The notes under the pieces: generated by a model | Database searches by the model: none | Told to the model about the DNA's origin: nothing | The model's input: only the letters and a program-made list of their open reading frames with translations | NCBI RefSeq assembly: GCF_000186265.1 | Contig: NC_014934.1 | Span: forward strand, 806,001-870,000 | Source of the DNA: Cellulophaga algicola DSM 14237 | GTDB taxonomy: Bacteria; Bacteroidota; Bacteroidia; Flavobacteriales; Flavobacteriaceae | Reading direction: 5' to 3' | Length of the DNA stretch: 64,000 nucleotides | Position numbers and translations under genes: made by a program | Shown: piece by piece, positions 9,003 through 18,093 of the stretch | Numbering within the stretch: the first letter of the stretch is position 1 | How the letters are laid out: each line of letters opens with the position of its first letter

Positions 9003-9040
9003 ACTTTTCCAGGTAGTACTGGCATACTACCCAAAAAAGT
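9003..9040. terminator. Bidirectional hairpin terminator
   Basis: Imperfect long inverted repeat with a GGTAGTA/TACTACC core and flanking A and T runs, between the GMC gene (+) and the response regulator gene (-). Read on the minus strand it includes a run of six T. Confidence 0.5.
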
Positions 9041-9067
9041 AATCAAACTGAAATTAAATTGTATGAA

Positions 9068-9706
9068 CTAGCAAGCTTCTTTCAGCTCCATCTCTCTTAG
9101 CTTAACCAAAGCTTCAGATTTAGAGTTTACATTAAGCTTTACATAGATGTTCTGTATATGGAAATTAACAGCACTTGCTGTAATAAATAAGCGTTCTGCA
9201 ATCATTTTATAAGTACTTCCTTGACAAAGGAATTCTATAATTTGATTTTCTCTCTTGGAAAAAGAATCGTATGATTTACTTTGAAACATAGAGATTAACT
9301 TTGAGGCAATATCATGACTCATCGCTGCACCTTCAAACTTTATAGAATCTAAAGCGTGGTGAAGCCTAGCATTAGTAAGAGGTTTTGTTAAGTAGCCGTT
9401 GGCTTGATTTTTAAATGCTTTTTTTACTTGTTCAAAATCGCTATCTGCACTTAGCATGATAACTTTTATGTCTGCCTTTAATTTTCTGAAATATTGAATA
9501 GCATCAATACCATTTAAGTCTGGAATTGCTACTTCTGATACAATAATATCAGGCATTACGGAGTTAAATTGTTGTAGGGCATCATTCACTGAAGTATATA
9601 TACCAGCGAGTGCATAATCTGTGTAGGTTTCAAAGAAGTAACGGTAACCTTTGTGAAATTGTTTATCGTTATCTATGATCATAATTTTTAGAACATTTGA
9701 TTGCAT
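9068..9706 (-). CDS. LuxR/NarL-type response regulator with Glu at the phospho-acceptor site
   Basis: An orphan two-domain regulator: a receiver domain followed by a LuxR-type helix-turn-helix (FSKRENQIIEFLCQG through VNFHIQNIYVKLNV). The receiver keeps the acidic pair (IIDNDK), a hydroxyl residue (MLSAD) and the Lys of YLTKPL. The phospho-acceptor position in PDIIVSEVAIPDLNG is Glu (GAA) in place of Asp, which suggests phosphorylation-independent action. No histidine kinase is adjacent. I start at the ATG ending at 9706, because the alternative ATG at 9733 would translate a C-rich leader (AAAAACCCCCACAA) also seen before the PorP-like gene. An upstream start remains possible. Confidence 0.85.
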   Translation of the reverse strand: MQSNVLKIMIIDNDKQFHKGYRYFFETYTDYALAGIYTSVNDALQQFNSVMPDIIVSEVAIPDLNGIDAIQYFRKLKADIKVIMLSADSDFEQVKKAFKNQANGYLTKPLTNARLHHALDSIKFEGAAMSHDIASKLISMFQSKSYDSFSKRENQIIEFLCQGSTYKMIAERLFITASAVNFHIQNIYVKLNVNSKSEALVKLREMELKEAC

Positions 9707-10500
9707 ATTGTGGGGGTTTTTGGGGATCAACATCCTTCATGTTTGGGCATTAAAAGACATCAACAATTAAAATTTGTTTTAAATAAATCGCTAAAAAAAG
9801 ACACTATACTATGTGGAATAATTAGGGGTAATTATCCTTATATCGTAGTTATAAAATTTTTAATCTTAAGTTAAGGGGGACTATCTCAAGATCTACATCT
9901 TACAGTTAAATGCCTTAAAATCAGCAATTAATAATGTTTGGAATAAAAATTTAGCGCCAATAGAACTGAAGTTCATGTGCTTTTATTTGTTTAATTTCTA
10001 AGAAGAAATCAAAAAGACTTTCGCTAAATTTTTGAAAAAGAGTGTACTGTCCTCTATGAGGAAACTGTAGGTTTATGTTAGTTTTCATTTATTTGGGGGA
10101 TTTGGGAAAATGTAAAATTATTTAATAGGCTTTTTTTTAGGTTTAACTTAATAATTATGCTAAAAGTTCTTTTAAAAAGCAATAACTATTTGTTATTACA
10201 TATTCTAAATTTATATAATTATTCTACAAACCTAGTAAAAATTAGTAATACTTTTCCTACGTAAAATTGTCTTTCGATGAACTACATAGCATTTCATCTA
10301 TAACCACATGTATTTCAATTAAATAAGGGTTTTTACAAAGGAGTGCATTTGGTCGAAAAATTATTTACAACCTAAAAAAAGAGGGCTTAAACGCAAAAAA
10401 CTATCGAAATTACAGAGACTGTCTTACCAATCTTAGTAATTTCAATAGTATTTATTTTCCCAATTAAAGCGTACTATCCCAAATATGTAATTATAATTCT
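9707..10500. other. Long AT-rich intergenic region without a gene
   Basis: About 790 bases between the response regulator start and the PorP/SprF-like gene stop. I see no plausible coding frame. It holds G-runs (AGGGGT near 9831, AAGGGGGAC near 9876, GGGGGATTTGGG near 10095), a short hairpin at 10051-10061, and an 8-bp inverted repeat, GAAATTAC and GTAATTTC, near 10405-10445. The last may lie in the 3' end of no gene or in an unrecognised RNA. It probably contains the regulator's promoter, but no clear TAnnTTTG box was found on the minus strand. Confidence 0.5.
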
Positions 10501-12294
10501 TTAGTCTTCATACATGTTCACTGCTGTAGCAGTAGAATTCATAGTATCTACCTGCATGATCCACTTTTCATCATTATATTTTCCGTTTAAATTAGAAACA
10601 TAAGCTGTTTCTGCTTCTTGCTTAACTTCGTAATCAGCTAAATACACATAAAACAATCCGTTTTCTTTATTGAAGAATTTCTGTGGATTTAAGCCTCTGT
10701 TCTGAAGGTTTTTCATAAATGCATTTAAATACTTTTCTGTCTTATACACATTTGCTATTACATAATATCCCGTTTTTACTCCAACAATATCTGCTTCGTT
10801 TAAAACTTTAATCGATAATTCTTTGTAATCTTTTTTAGCGTGGTCGTTATTAATAGCATAGGTTTTCTTAATTTCTGCTTTAGAAGCTGCAATTAATTCA
10901 TTAGGATTATTGTATGCTGCATTATTTGTACCTGAAGTACTAGCTGTTCTAATTTCATTTTTTAACACTCTAACAATATCGTCAAACCTTCTTTCAAACT
11001 CTTGATTTCTTGTAGACTCTAAAGAATCTAGTCGATAGATCAATTCATCTAATACTAAGCTGTTTTCATATGCTAACGAGTTTACATCTTCTACAACATC
11101 ATTTACTGCCATTCCACTTGAACCAGCACCTCTTTCTATTGTTTTTCTACTTTTCTTTGGAATCCCTTTTTTATTAGATTTTACTGGAGCAGCATTATCA
11201 GCATCATCAACAGCATTATCAATTTCAGATTCTTTCGTTTGCTTTTCTTGAGCAGACATTAATCTAAGGATCTGCTCTTCATAGTTTCTAATAATAGCAT
11301 CTACTTTGCTATCTTGAGAATTATCTACATAATCTGCTAACGTCTTTTTATTGTTCTTAAAAGTGTAGGCTACGGAAACTTCATGATTCCACCCCAAATC
11401 TGCTTCCGTATTAGCCACATCCTTTTCCATTAAATACCCCAAAGACATTTTATCACTTAAATTAAAACCAAACCCTGCAGAAAGCCCATAATCTGCATCA
11501 AACGTTGTTTGTAACCAACCATACTTAGGCAGCTCTAAAACCATTGATCCTACATACGTAAAGCTATTATCACTATTACGTGCAACTTGTAACATTGGTG
11601 TAAACCTCCCATTTGCAAACAACCCCCTTGTTGTGCCCATGGTGTGCGTATACTGTAACGCTGCCTTAATACTCTTATCATTAAAGTTGGTTAAAAACTC
11701 ATTTGTAGATTGGTTGTATTTAAATAAATCTTGTGCATAGACACTAAAATCAAATTTTCCTATAGATAAAGTAACCCCTGGCTGAATCGCTATTTTACTT
11801 TCTTTTTTAGTTTGCGCTAATTGAGGATCATTTTCATCTGCTATTACACGGTTTCTATCTAAACCATCACTAAAATAAGTAACATTTGTTCCAAACGTCA
11901 AGCTGCTTTTATCCCCTAATTGCACTGACGTTGCATAATTTGCATTGAACCCAAATTCTTGAACTACCCCTGACCATTGGCTGTATACCCCTAAACCTAA
12001 TGCCGTATGGTCATTAATTTTATTACTAAAACCTATAAAATAATTTTGATTATTGTCTTCAAAAGTACTGTATTGATTTCTGTGTAAAATATTGATATAA
12101 GATTTGTTCTCTCTTACTAATGAAAAAGTAGGATTAATTAAGAATCTGTTAAAGAACAATTGATTATGGTACGTTGTTTTTGTACCAAAATTTGCAGCGG
12201 CCTCTTCTTGACCAATTACAGACTGGAAACTCATCATTACTATGAATATAAGTACCAGTGTAATTTTGTTCGATATGTTAGTTACGTTGTTCAT
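10501..12294 (-). CDS. PorP/SprF-family outer membrane protein fused to a SPOR-like domain
   Basis: A 597-residue secreted protein with a signal peptide of about 28 residues (hydrophobic stretch, cut after SVIGQ). Residues 30-310 match the PorP/SprF type IX secretion membrane protein family: QLFFNRFLINPTFSLV near the start, then repeated beta-strand patterns such as ALGLGVYSQWSGVVQEFGFN. A charged linker of about 100 residues with a KKGIPKKSRK patch follows. The end (about 500-585) looks like a SPOR peptidoglycan-binding domain (TGYYVIANVYKTEKYLNAFM, FYVYLADYEVKQEAETAYV). Family members accompany gliding adhesins or other T9SS cargo. It lies 81 bases downstream of the PD40 protein gene and probably shares its transcript. 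Confidence 0.85.
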   Translation of the reverse strand: MNNVTNISNKITLVLIFIVMMSFQSVIGQEEAAANFGTKTTYHNQLFFNRFLINPTFSLVRENKSYINILHRNQYSTFEDNNQNYFIGFSNKINDHTALGLGVYSQWSGVVQEFGFNANYATSVQLGDKSSLTFGTNVTYFSDGLDRNRVIADENDPQLAQTKKESKIAIQPGVTLSIGKFDFSVYAQDLFKYNQSTNEFLTNFNDKSIKAALQYTHTMGTTRGLFANGRFTPMLQVARNSDNSFTYVGSMVLELPKYGWLQTTFDADYGLSAGFGFNLSDKMSLGYLMEKDVANTEADLGWNHEVSVAYTFKNNKKTLADYVDNSQDSKVDAIIRNYEEQILRLMSAQEKQTKESEIDNAVDDADNAAPVKSNKKGIPKKSRKTIERGAGSSGMAVNDVVEDVNSLAYENSLVLDELIYRLDSLESTRNQEFERRFDDIVRVLKNEIRTASTSGTNNAAYNNPNELIAASKAEIKKTYAINNDHAKKDYKELSIKVLNEADIVGVKTGYYVIANVYKTEKYLNAFMKNLQNRGLNPQKFFNKENGLFYVYLADYEVKQEAETAYVSNLNGKYNDEKWIMQVDTMNSTATAVNMYED

Positions 12295-12375
12295 CTTTGG
12301 GGATTTTTGTGGGGTTTTTGTTGTAATCGCTAATACCTTGGGGAGTATTATATATTATCTTATTAGCAGTTGGGA

Positions 12376-13617
12376 CTACTTATCTTCAAATATTGAGGTC
12401 GCATAATTTATTTTAGACTCTGTATTCATGGCTTCTAATATGCCATCATCTTTAGTTTCTGGGGTAAAACTACGTCCTGATTTAGAATAACTGAATGCTA
12501 CACGCTCTACAGCGCCTTTATCTTCTCCACGGTTGATTATCACATAACCCGTTCCGTTTTTATTCATAATATCTAAGGAGAATTCATCTTTTGAACTGTT
12601 AATGGGACTACCAAGGTTGACAGAAGCGCCAACCTTGTTATTAGCTACTTCCACCATAAAAACATCTAGTCCCCCATAGCCTTTATGCCCATTTGAGGCG
12701 AAAAATAGCGAAGTCCCTCCCACAATATTTGGATACAAATCATTCTCATTTGTATTGACTTTCTTTCCTAAATTTTTAACAGCACCAAACTTACCGTTTG
12801 ATTTTAAATCTGCTACATAGATATCAAACTTACCAAATGTACCTGGCATGTCTGATGCAAAAAATAAGCGTTTACCGTCTTCTGAAATCGCTGGATGCAT
12901 AGAAGAAGAATTCTTAGGCCCTAAAGCTACTTCTTCAACCGTTTTCCATTGTCCCGATACTTTTTCTGCTTTAAATATTTTATGTACTAATTCTTTTTTT
13001 GAAAATACACCATATTCTGGTTTAACATATATAGCCTTCGTAAAGTATGCAGCCGTACCATCTGGTGTAATTGCAATCTGCAATTCTTCTTGTTTAGTAT
13101 CTATTTGATTTTCTGACGTTATTGAAGATTTAGTCTCTCTAGCCACAAATTCTTCTATAGACTTTTTACTTGCTGTTGGATTGATATAAAAATCATTGAA
13201 TTTATTATCCCTTGATTTTTCTTCATAATATTCTGATTTTACAGCGGCAACCCAATTTTTATCATTTGAAAATTTTGATGCTTTTTGATTGCCTGTCTTT
13301 TCAATTGCAAATTGGTAACGCTCTACATAACTATCACGCACTCCTGCTCCATCACTTAACTTAAAAAGTTTTGTGTACCAGTGTAATGCCGTCTCATAAT
13401 TCTCACTTAAAAAATTGGCATTACCCAAATCTTCATAAATTTCTTTTTCTGAATATCCTAAACTCTTTAGAGTATTAAAATTTTCTTTTCGTTTCGTGTT
13501 TTCTATTTTTTCTGATTTTGACATTCTATTCGTGTCAGAATCTTGTGCTTGAATAGTGTAGCATGAAAATGCAATCATTGTTGCAAAAAACACGTTGTAG
13601 GTTAAATTATTTTTCAT
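12376..13617 (-). CDS. Periplasmic PD40/WD40-like repeat protein, PorE/OmpA-type partner without OmpA domain
   Basis: A 413-residue exported protein. The ATG ending at 13617 starts a proper signal peptide (MKNNLTYNVFFATMIAFSCY, cut after QAQ); an in-frame GTG 42 bases upstream would only add a polar stretch. A short TPR-like segment (YSEKEIYEDLGNANFLSENYETALHWYTKLF) precedes PD40 beta-propeller blades (ISEDGKRLFFASDMPGTFGKFDIYVA; IVGGTSLFFASNGHKGYGGLDVF). This is the layout of the OmpA-family proteins encoded beside PorP/SprF genes, but the chain ends after the propeller, with no OmpA_C peptidoglycan-binding domain. The adjacent PorP-like protein has gained a SPOR-like tail instead. Function: probably cell-envelope anchoring or assembly, inferred. 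Confidence 0.8.
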   Translation of the reverse strand: MKNNLTYNVFFATMIAFSCYTIQAQDSDTNRMSKSEKIENTKRKENFNTLKSLGYSEKEIYEDLGNANFLSENYETALHWYTKLFKLSDGAGVRDSYVERYQFAIEKTGNQKASKFSNDKNWVAAVKSEYYEEKSRDNKFNDFYINPTASKKSIEEFVARETKSSITSENQIDTKQEELQIAITPDGTAAYFTKAIYVKPEYGVFSKKELVHKIFKAEKVSGQWKTVEEVALGPKNSSSMHPAISEDGKRLFFASDMPGTFGKFDIYVADLKSNGKFGAVKNLGKKVNTNENDLYPNIVGGTSLFFASNGHKGYGGLDVFMVEVANNKVGASVNLGSPINSSKDEFSLDIMNKNGTGYVIINRGEDKGAVERVAFSYSKSGRSFTPETKDDGILEAMNTESKINYATSIFEDK

Positions 13618-13860
13618 AACTAATTCGATAAAGGGGTTAATATCTTCGACAAAATTCACTATTTATTCCTAGAGCATAACTAATAAAAAATCATAGGTTT
13701 TTACTAAAAAGATGTATTTCATCGAAAAAAAAGGTTTTTAATCCGATATTTTGTATAAAAAAAATGAAATCTCACTGAAAAAAAATGAAATTTGAGCAAA
13801 TCATCTCCTTCCTAAAGCAGAATTTTAGTTGGATATTTACACCAAGTATTAATTATTTCA

Positions 13861-14712
13861 ATGAAATATTACGTAGTTATTCCCGCGCACAATGAACAAG
13901 ACTTTTTAGAAGGGACTTTACAATCTCTAATATCACAAACTCTTCTGCCTAAAAAAGTAATTATTGTTAACGATAACTCTACCGATAATACGGAAGCGAT
14001 AATCGATAAATTCACTACTAATTGTCCTTTTATTACAAAACTGAATACGACTTCGTCTACGGAACATATGCCAGGCAGTAAAGTTATTAATGCCTTTACT
14101 AAAGGTTTAGCGCTATTAGATGAAGAGTATGACTTTATCGTAAAATTAGACGCAGACCTTATACTGCCTACAAACTATTTTTCCGAAATAGCCACTGTAT
14201 TTAAAACAAACAGTACTGCAGGTGTTGCTGGTGGATTTGTTTTTGAGAAAAATAAACTAGGCGAATGGCAACTTAACCACCCGATGCATAAAAAACATGT
14301 ACGCGGAGCATTTAAAGCCTATTCTAACACATGTTTTAAAGCAATTGGGGGACTTAAGAATGCTATGGGATGGGATACGGTAGACGAACTGCTAACCCAG
14401 TATCATGGATTTGAAGTAATCACCTTAGATGGTTTAAACGTAAAACACTTACGCCCTACTGGAGATGCCTATAACAAAAAAGCCAAGCAGCTTCAAGGAA
14501 AAGCAATGTATCAAATGCATTATGGTTTTATAATTACCTTAATTGCTTCACTAAAAATGGCGTTCAAACAACAGAAATTAAATGCCTTTTTTGATAATAT
14601 AAAGGGATACCTAAATGCAAAAAAACAAAAAACCCCCTTCTTGGTAGCACCAGAAGAGGGTCAGTTTATTCGCAATTTACGTTGGAAAGGAATTAAAAAA
14701 CAATTATTCTAA
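13861..14712 (+). CDS. Family 2 glycosyltransferase
   Basis: A 283-residue GT-A fold glycosyltransferase. The N-terminus VVIPAHNEQDFLEGTLQSL and IIVNDNSTDNT bind the nucleotide sugar, and KLDADLIL holds the DxD metal-binding motif at Asp97/Asp99. GT2 enzymes use UDP- or GDP-sugars to build polysaccharide or lipid-linked glycans; donor and acceptor are not known. No C-terminal membrane helices are evident, so it is soluble or peripheral. The 3' end overlaps the convergent phosphatase gene by 9 bases, so there is no room for a terminator between them. It is a single gene with no surrounding polysaccharide cluster. Confidence 0.88.
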   Translation: MKYYVVIPAHNEQDFLEGTLQSLISQTLLPKKVIIVNDNSTDNTEAIIDKFTTNCPFITKLNTTSSTEHMPGSKVINAFTKGLALLDEEYDFIVKLDADLILPTNYFSEIATVFKTNSTAGVAGGFVFEKNKLGEWQLNHPMHKKHVRGAFKAYSNTCFKAIGGLKNAMGWDTVDELLTQYHGFEVITLDGLNVKHLRPTGDAYNKKAKQLQGKAMYQMHYGFIITLIASLKMAFKQQKLNAFFDNIKGYLNAKKQKTPFLVAPEEGQFIRNLRWKGIKKQLF

Positions 14713-16389
14713 AACCGCTGCAATTGGTTTACCGGTAGCTCCATTAGGGAACGCAATGCCTAACATTGCTGATATTGTTGGTGCTATATCAGGAATTTCA
14801 GTAGGCGCTACTGTTGCTCCCTTTTTTATCCCTTTTCCAAAAAATAATAAAGGAACATGTGTATCATAATTATAAGGAGAACCATGCGTAGATCCCGTAC
14901 CACCATACTGAATGTAATTTGGCTTTAATACCAGCATCACATCTCCGGATCTTAAGGGGTTGTATCCATTCTGGATAATATAAGGAATGCCATGTGTATA
15001 GTTATTTTCTAACATTTGCTCTGCTGTAAACACAAGCTCATAGATACCATAAGTCATGAATTCATTCGCAATTTGTTCTTCTACTTCTCTTAGTTCTAAA
15101 TCTAAATTCTTTACAATCTTATAATCTAAAAATACTTGACTGTTAGATATGTTTTTAACAATATCTTCGGTACCATAGGTGTACTTTAAAAACTGAGTAA
15201 ACTTATCCTTCAAGGCATTATTATCTGTATATCCTGCTGGTATTTTCTGGTCTTTTAAATAAGAAGGTACATCTACTGCTGCATGATCTGCGGTTAAGAA
15301 AACAGTATATTCTCCTTCACCAACTTTTTCATCTAAGGTATTTAATAACCGTTCTAAATCGGCATCTAAATTTAAATAGGTGTCTTCTACTTCTTTAGAA
15401 TTAACACCATACATATGCCCTACATAATCTGTACTTGAAAAACTTACGGCTAAAAAGTCGGTAATTGCATCTGCCCCTAAACTTTCACCATCTAAAGCTG
15501 CAATAGCAAAATCTGCCGTTAAACTATTCCCAGAAGGAGTTGCTTTAAGAAGGTCAAACTGCCCATTTTCATCCCAAAGTGCAGGAATATCATGTGGAAA
15601 AGCAGAATTCACTTCTCCTTTAAACTTACCTTCATAAGCATTATCATCTGTACCACTCTCTAAATACGTGTCAATACTTTTTAAGGTATTCCATGGTTTT
15701 TTATACGAAACTGCTTTCCCTGAGGCATTAAAATCTAACACCCACTTTGGCAAATCACTTCTATAAAAACTACTCGTAATCCAGCGGCCTTCATCTTTAC
15801 CATGAAACCAATACGCTGCGTTTGCCGTATGTCCGGCAGGTAAAACAGCTCCTCTATCTTTAAGCGCTATCCCTATTACTTTACCTCGCATTTGTGTATG
15901 CAAACGCAATTCATCTGTTACCGTAGTAACCGCATTTTGAAAAGGAGATACTTGACCCGCATCAGAAGTAGTACCTACTGAAGTGTAATTAGCATCCGTA
16001 ACACAATACACTTCCTTGTCTAGCTCCTTATCATACCAGTTATTTCCAATTATTCCGTGAGTAGCTGGTGTCGTACCAGTATACACGGAGGTATGCCCTG
16101 GTGCCGTATAGGTAGGGGCATAATTAAAATGATTATTTTTACAATTAAAACCTTCATTCATTAAGCGCTTAAAACCTCCTTCTCCATATTGATCATAAAA
16201 ACGAGTCAGATAATCGTACCGCATTTGATCAACCACAATACCCACCACCAATTTTGGCCTTACAAAAGGAGCTTCAACAATTGTCTTTTCTTCTTTGTTC
16301 TTTTTTGATTTTCGTTGTGCTTGTACTGTACTAGTCGTAAAGTACATAAATGCTGTAAGCAATACCACAGCAGAATTTTTATAATTCAT
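14704..16389 (-). CDS. pafA: PafA-type alkaline phosphatase (phosphate monoesterase)
   Basis: A 561-residue exported phosphatase (signal peptide cut after TVQAQ). It matches the PafA group of the alkaline phosphatase superfamily: metal ligand Asp54 (VVDQMRYDY), nucleophile Thr95 in the YTAPGHTS segment, Asn116 in GNNWYD, and the Lys177/Arg179 pair in ALKDRGAVLPAGH that marks phosphate monoesterases. Further metal ligands lie in SSTDYVGH, TADHAAVD and the C-terminal DTHVPLL. In Bacteroidota such PafA enzymes are periplasmic, release phosphate from many organic esters and can be made regardless of phosphate supply. It is divergent from mlaE and overlaps the GT2 gene end-to-end. Confidence 0.88.
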   Translation of the reverse strand: MNYKNSAVVLLTAFMYFTTSTVQAQRKSKKNKEEKTIVEAPFVRPKLVVGIVVDQMRYDYLTRFYDQYGEGGFKRLMNEGFNCKNNHFNYAPTYTAPGHTSVYTGTTPATHGIIGNNWYDKELDKEVYCVTDANYTSVGTTSDAGQVSPFQNAVTTVTDELRLHTQMRGKVIGIALKDRGAVLPAGHTANAAYWFHGKDEGRWITSSFYRSDLPKWVLDFNASGKAVSYKKPWNTLKSIDTYLESGTDDNAYEGKFKGEVNSAFPHDIPALWDENGQFDLLKATPSGNSLTADFAIAALDGESLGADAITDFLAVSFSSTDYVGHMYGVNSKEVEDTYLNLDADLERLLNTLDEKVGEGEYTVFLTADHAAVDVPSYLKDQKIPAGYTDNNALKDKFTQFLKYTYGTEDIVKNISNSQVFLDYKIVKNLDLELREVEEQIANEFMTYGIYELVFTAEQMLENNYTHGIPYIIQNGYNPLRSGDVMLVLKPNYIQYGGTGSTHGSPYNYDTHVPLLFFGKGIKKGATVAPTEIPDIAPTISAMLGIAFPNGATGKPIAAVLE

Positions 16390-16431
16390 TAGAAATAGTT
16401 TAAGGGATAAAAGTAAAGAAATAAATAATTT

Positions 16432-16439
16432 TATATTTG
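16432..16439 (+). promoter_or_regulatory. Candidate -7 box for the mlaEF operon
   Basis: TATATTTG exactly matches TAnnTTTG, but lies about 150 bases before the mlaE start and has no clear -33 partner. The implied leader holds an 8-bp inverted repeat, GTTACTTG (16491-16498) and CAAGTAAC (16532-16539). Confidence 0.3.
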
Positions 16440-16588
16440 AATAAAAAGTTAAATCGAAATTAAGAAAGCTACTTTAAAATTTACACCCAAGTTACTTGCG
16501 GGACTAGTTCTTTTTTCTTTTCTTACAATAACAAGTAACAACCGGTTTAATATTATTATTTTTACATCAACTAGATTCTAATTAATTA

Positions 16589-17326
16589 ATGAACTACCTA
16601 GCATCAATTGGCAGTTATTTTATTATGATACGTGAGGTTTTTAAAAAACCTACGAAATGGAGAATAATGAAATCGCTTATTCTTAAAGAGATAGATGAAC
16701 TTATTTATGGCTCTTTAGGTATCATCATATTTATTTCCTTTTTTATTGGAGGGGTTGTAGCCATACAAACCGCCTTAAATATGACGAACCCATTAATCCC
16801 GAGAAATCTTATAGGTTTTGCCACGAGACAATCGGTTATTTTAGAGTTCGCCCCTACGTTTACCTCTATTATCATGGCAGGGAAAGTAGGCTCTTATATT
16901 ACTTCTAGCATTGGTACAATGCGGGTTACAGAACAAATTGATGCCTTAGAAGTCATGGGTGTAAATTCGTTAAATTACCTCGTATTCCCTAAAATTGTTG
17001 CCTTACTATTATATCCTTTCGCTATTGCTATAGCCATGTATGTGGGTATTTTTGGTGGGTGGATTGCCGGAGTATTTGGCGGATTTAGCACGAGTGCTGA
17101 TTTTGTTGAAGGTATTCAATTAGATTTTATTCCGTTTCATGTGACCTATTCCTTTATAAAAACAATAATCTTTGCTTTTATTATTGCAACGATACCTTCT
17201 TTTCACGGGTTTTATATGAAAGGTGGGGCTTTAGAAGTTGGTAAAGCAAGTACAACATCGTTTGTATGGACGAGTGTGGTTATCATTATTGTAAATTATG
17301 TACTAACACAATTATTACTAGGATAA
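16589..17326 (+). CDS. mlaE: MlaE-family ABC transporter permease
   Basis: A 245-residue inner-membrane permease of the MlaE/YrbE family, part of the Mla system that moves phospholipids between the inner and outer membranes. It has an amphipathic N-terminus, about five hydrophobic helices, and the family signatures SVILEFAPTFTSIIMAGKVGS and GTMRVTEQIDALEVMGVN. The stop codon overlaps the ATG of the ATPase gene (TAATG), so the two are translationally coupled. The MCE-domain partner (MlaD) is not in this window; in Bacteroidota it is often encoded elsewhere. Confidence 0.92.
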   Translation: MNYLASIGSYFIMIREVFKKPTKWRIMKSLILKEIDELIYGSLGIIIFISFFIGGVVAIQTALNMTNPLIPRNLIGFATRQSVILEFAPTFTSIIMAGKVGSYITSSIGTMRVTEQIDALEVMGVNSLNYLVFPKIVALLLYPFAIAIAMYVGIFGGWIAGVFGGFSTSADFVEGIQLDFIPFHVTYSFIKTIIFAFIIATIPSFHGFYMKGGALEVGKASTTSFVWTSVVIIIVNYVLTQLLLG

Positions 17327-18093
17327 TGATAGAAGTAAACGACATACACAAATCATTCGGAGAGGCTGAAATCTTAAAAGGAGTTACTACTCAATTTGAG
17401 AAAGGTAAAACCAATTTAGTCATTGGGCAAAGTGGTTCTGGTAAAACTGTATTTCTAAAGTGCCTATTGGGGCTTTTTGAACCAGAAGAAGGGTCTATTT
17501 GCTATGATGGAAGAACCTATTCTAGTCTATCTGGTGATGAGAAAAGAGATTTACGTCAAGAAATGGGAATGGTCTTTCAAGGAAGCGCCTTGTTTGATTC
17601 TATGACCGTGGAAGGCAATGTAACGTTCCCTTTAGAGATGTTTACCAAGCAATCTAAATCTGAAATGCAAGATAGAGTTAATGCGGTTTTAAAACGCGTT
17701 AACCTTATTGATGCACACCATAAATATCCATCAGAAATATCTGGAGGAATGCAAAAAAGAGTTGCTATTGCGCGTGCAATTGTAATGAACCCTAAGTATT
17801 TATTCTGTGATGAACCTAACTCTGGTTTAGACCCGAAAACGGCTATTCTAATTGATAATCTTATTCAAGAAATTACAGAAGAATATGATATTACTACGGT
17901 AATTAATACTCATGATATGAATTCTGTGATGGAAATAGGGCAAAAGATCTTATTCTTAAAAAATGGATTAAAAGAATGGGAAGGGACTAATAAAGAGATA
18001 TTCAAAACCGATAACGCTGCCGTTACCGATTTTGTTTATTCTTCTGAGTTATTTAAAAAAGTACGCCAGATGTATATTGAAGAACGTAATTAA
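17326..18093 (+). CDS. mlaF: MlaF-type ABC transporter ATP-binding protein
   Basis: A 255-residue ABC ATPase: Walker A IGQSGSGKT, Q-loop GMVFQGSALFDSMTV, signature EISGGMQKRVAIARAI, Walker B YLFCDEPNSGLDP, and the switch His in NTHDM. The family-typical unorthodox signature and the LFDSMTVEGNV segment fit the MlaF group. The start is the ATG at 17326, whose A is the last base of the mlaE stop; an earlier in-frame start at 17266 would lie inside mlaE and is rejected. With MlaE it powers lipid transfer across the envelope. The 3' end overlaps the convergent DUF389 gene by 4 bases. Confidence 0.92.
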   Translation: MIEVNDIHKSFGEAEILKGVTTQFEKGKTNLVIGQSGSGKTVFLKCLLGLFEPEEGSICYDGRTYSSLSGDEKRDLRQEMGMVFQGSALFDSMTVEGNVTFPLEMFTKQSKSEMQDRVNAVLKRVNLIDAHHKYPSEISGGMQKRVAIARAIVMNPKYLFCDEPNSGLDPKTAILIDNLIQEITEEYDITTVINTHDMNSVMEIGQKILFLKNGLKEWEGTNKEIFKTDNAAVTDFVYSSELFKKVRQMYIEERN

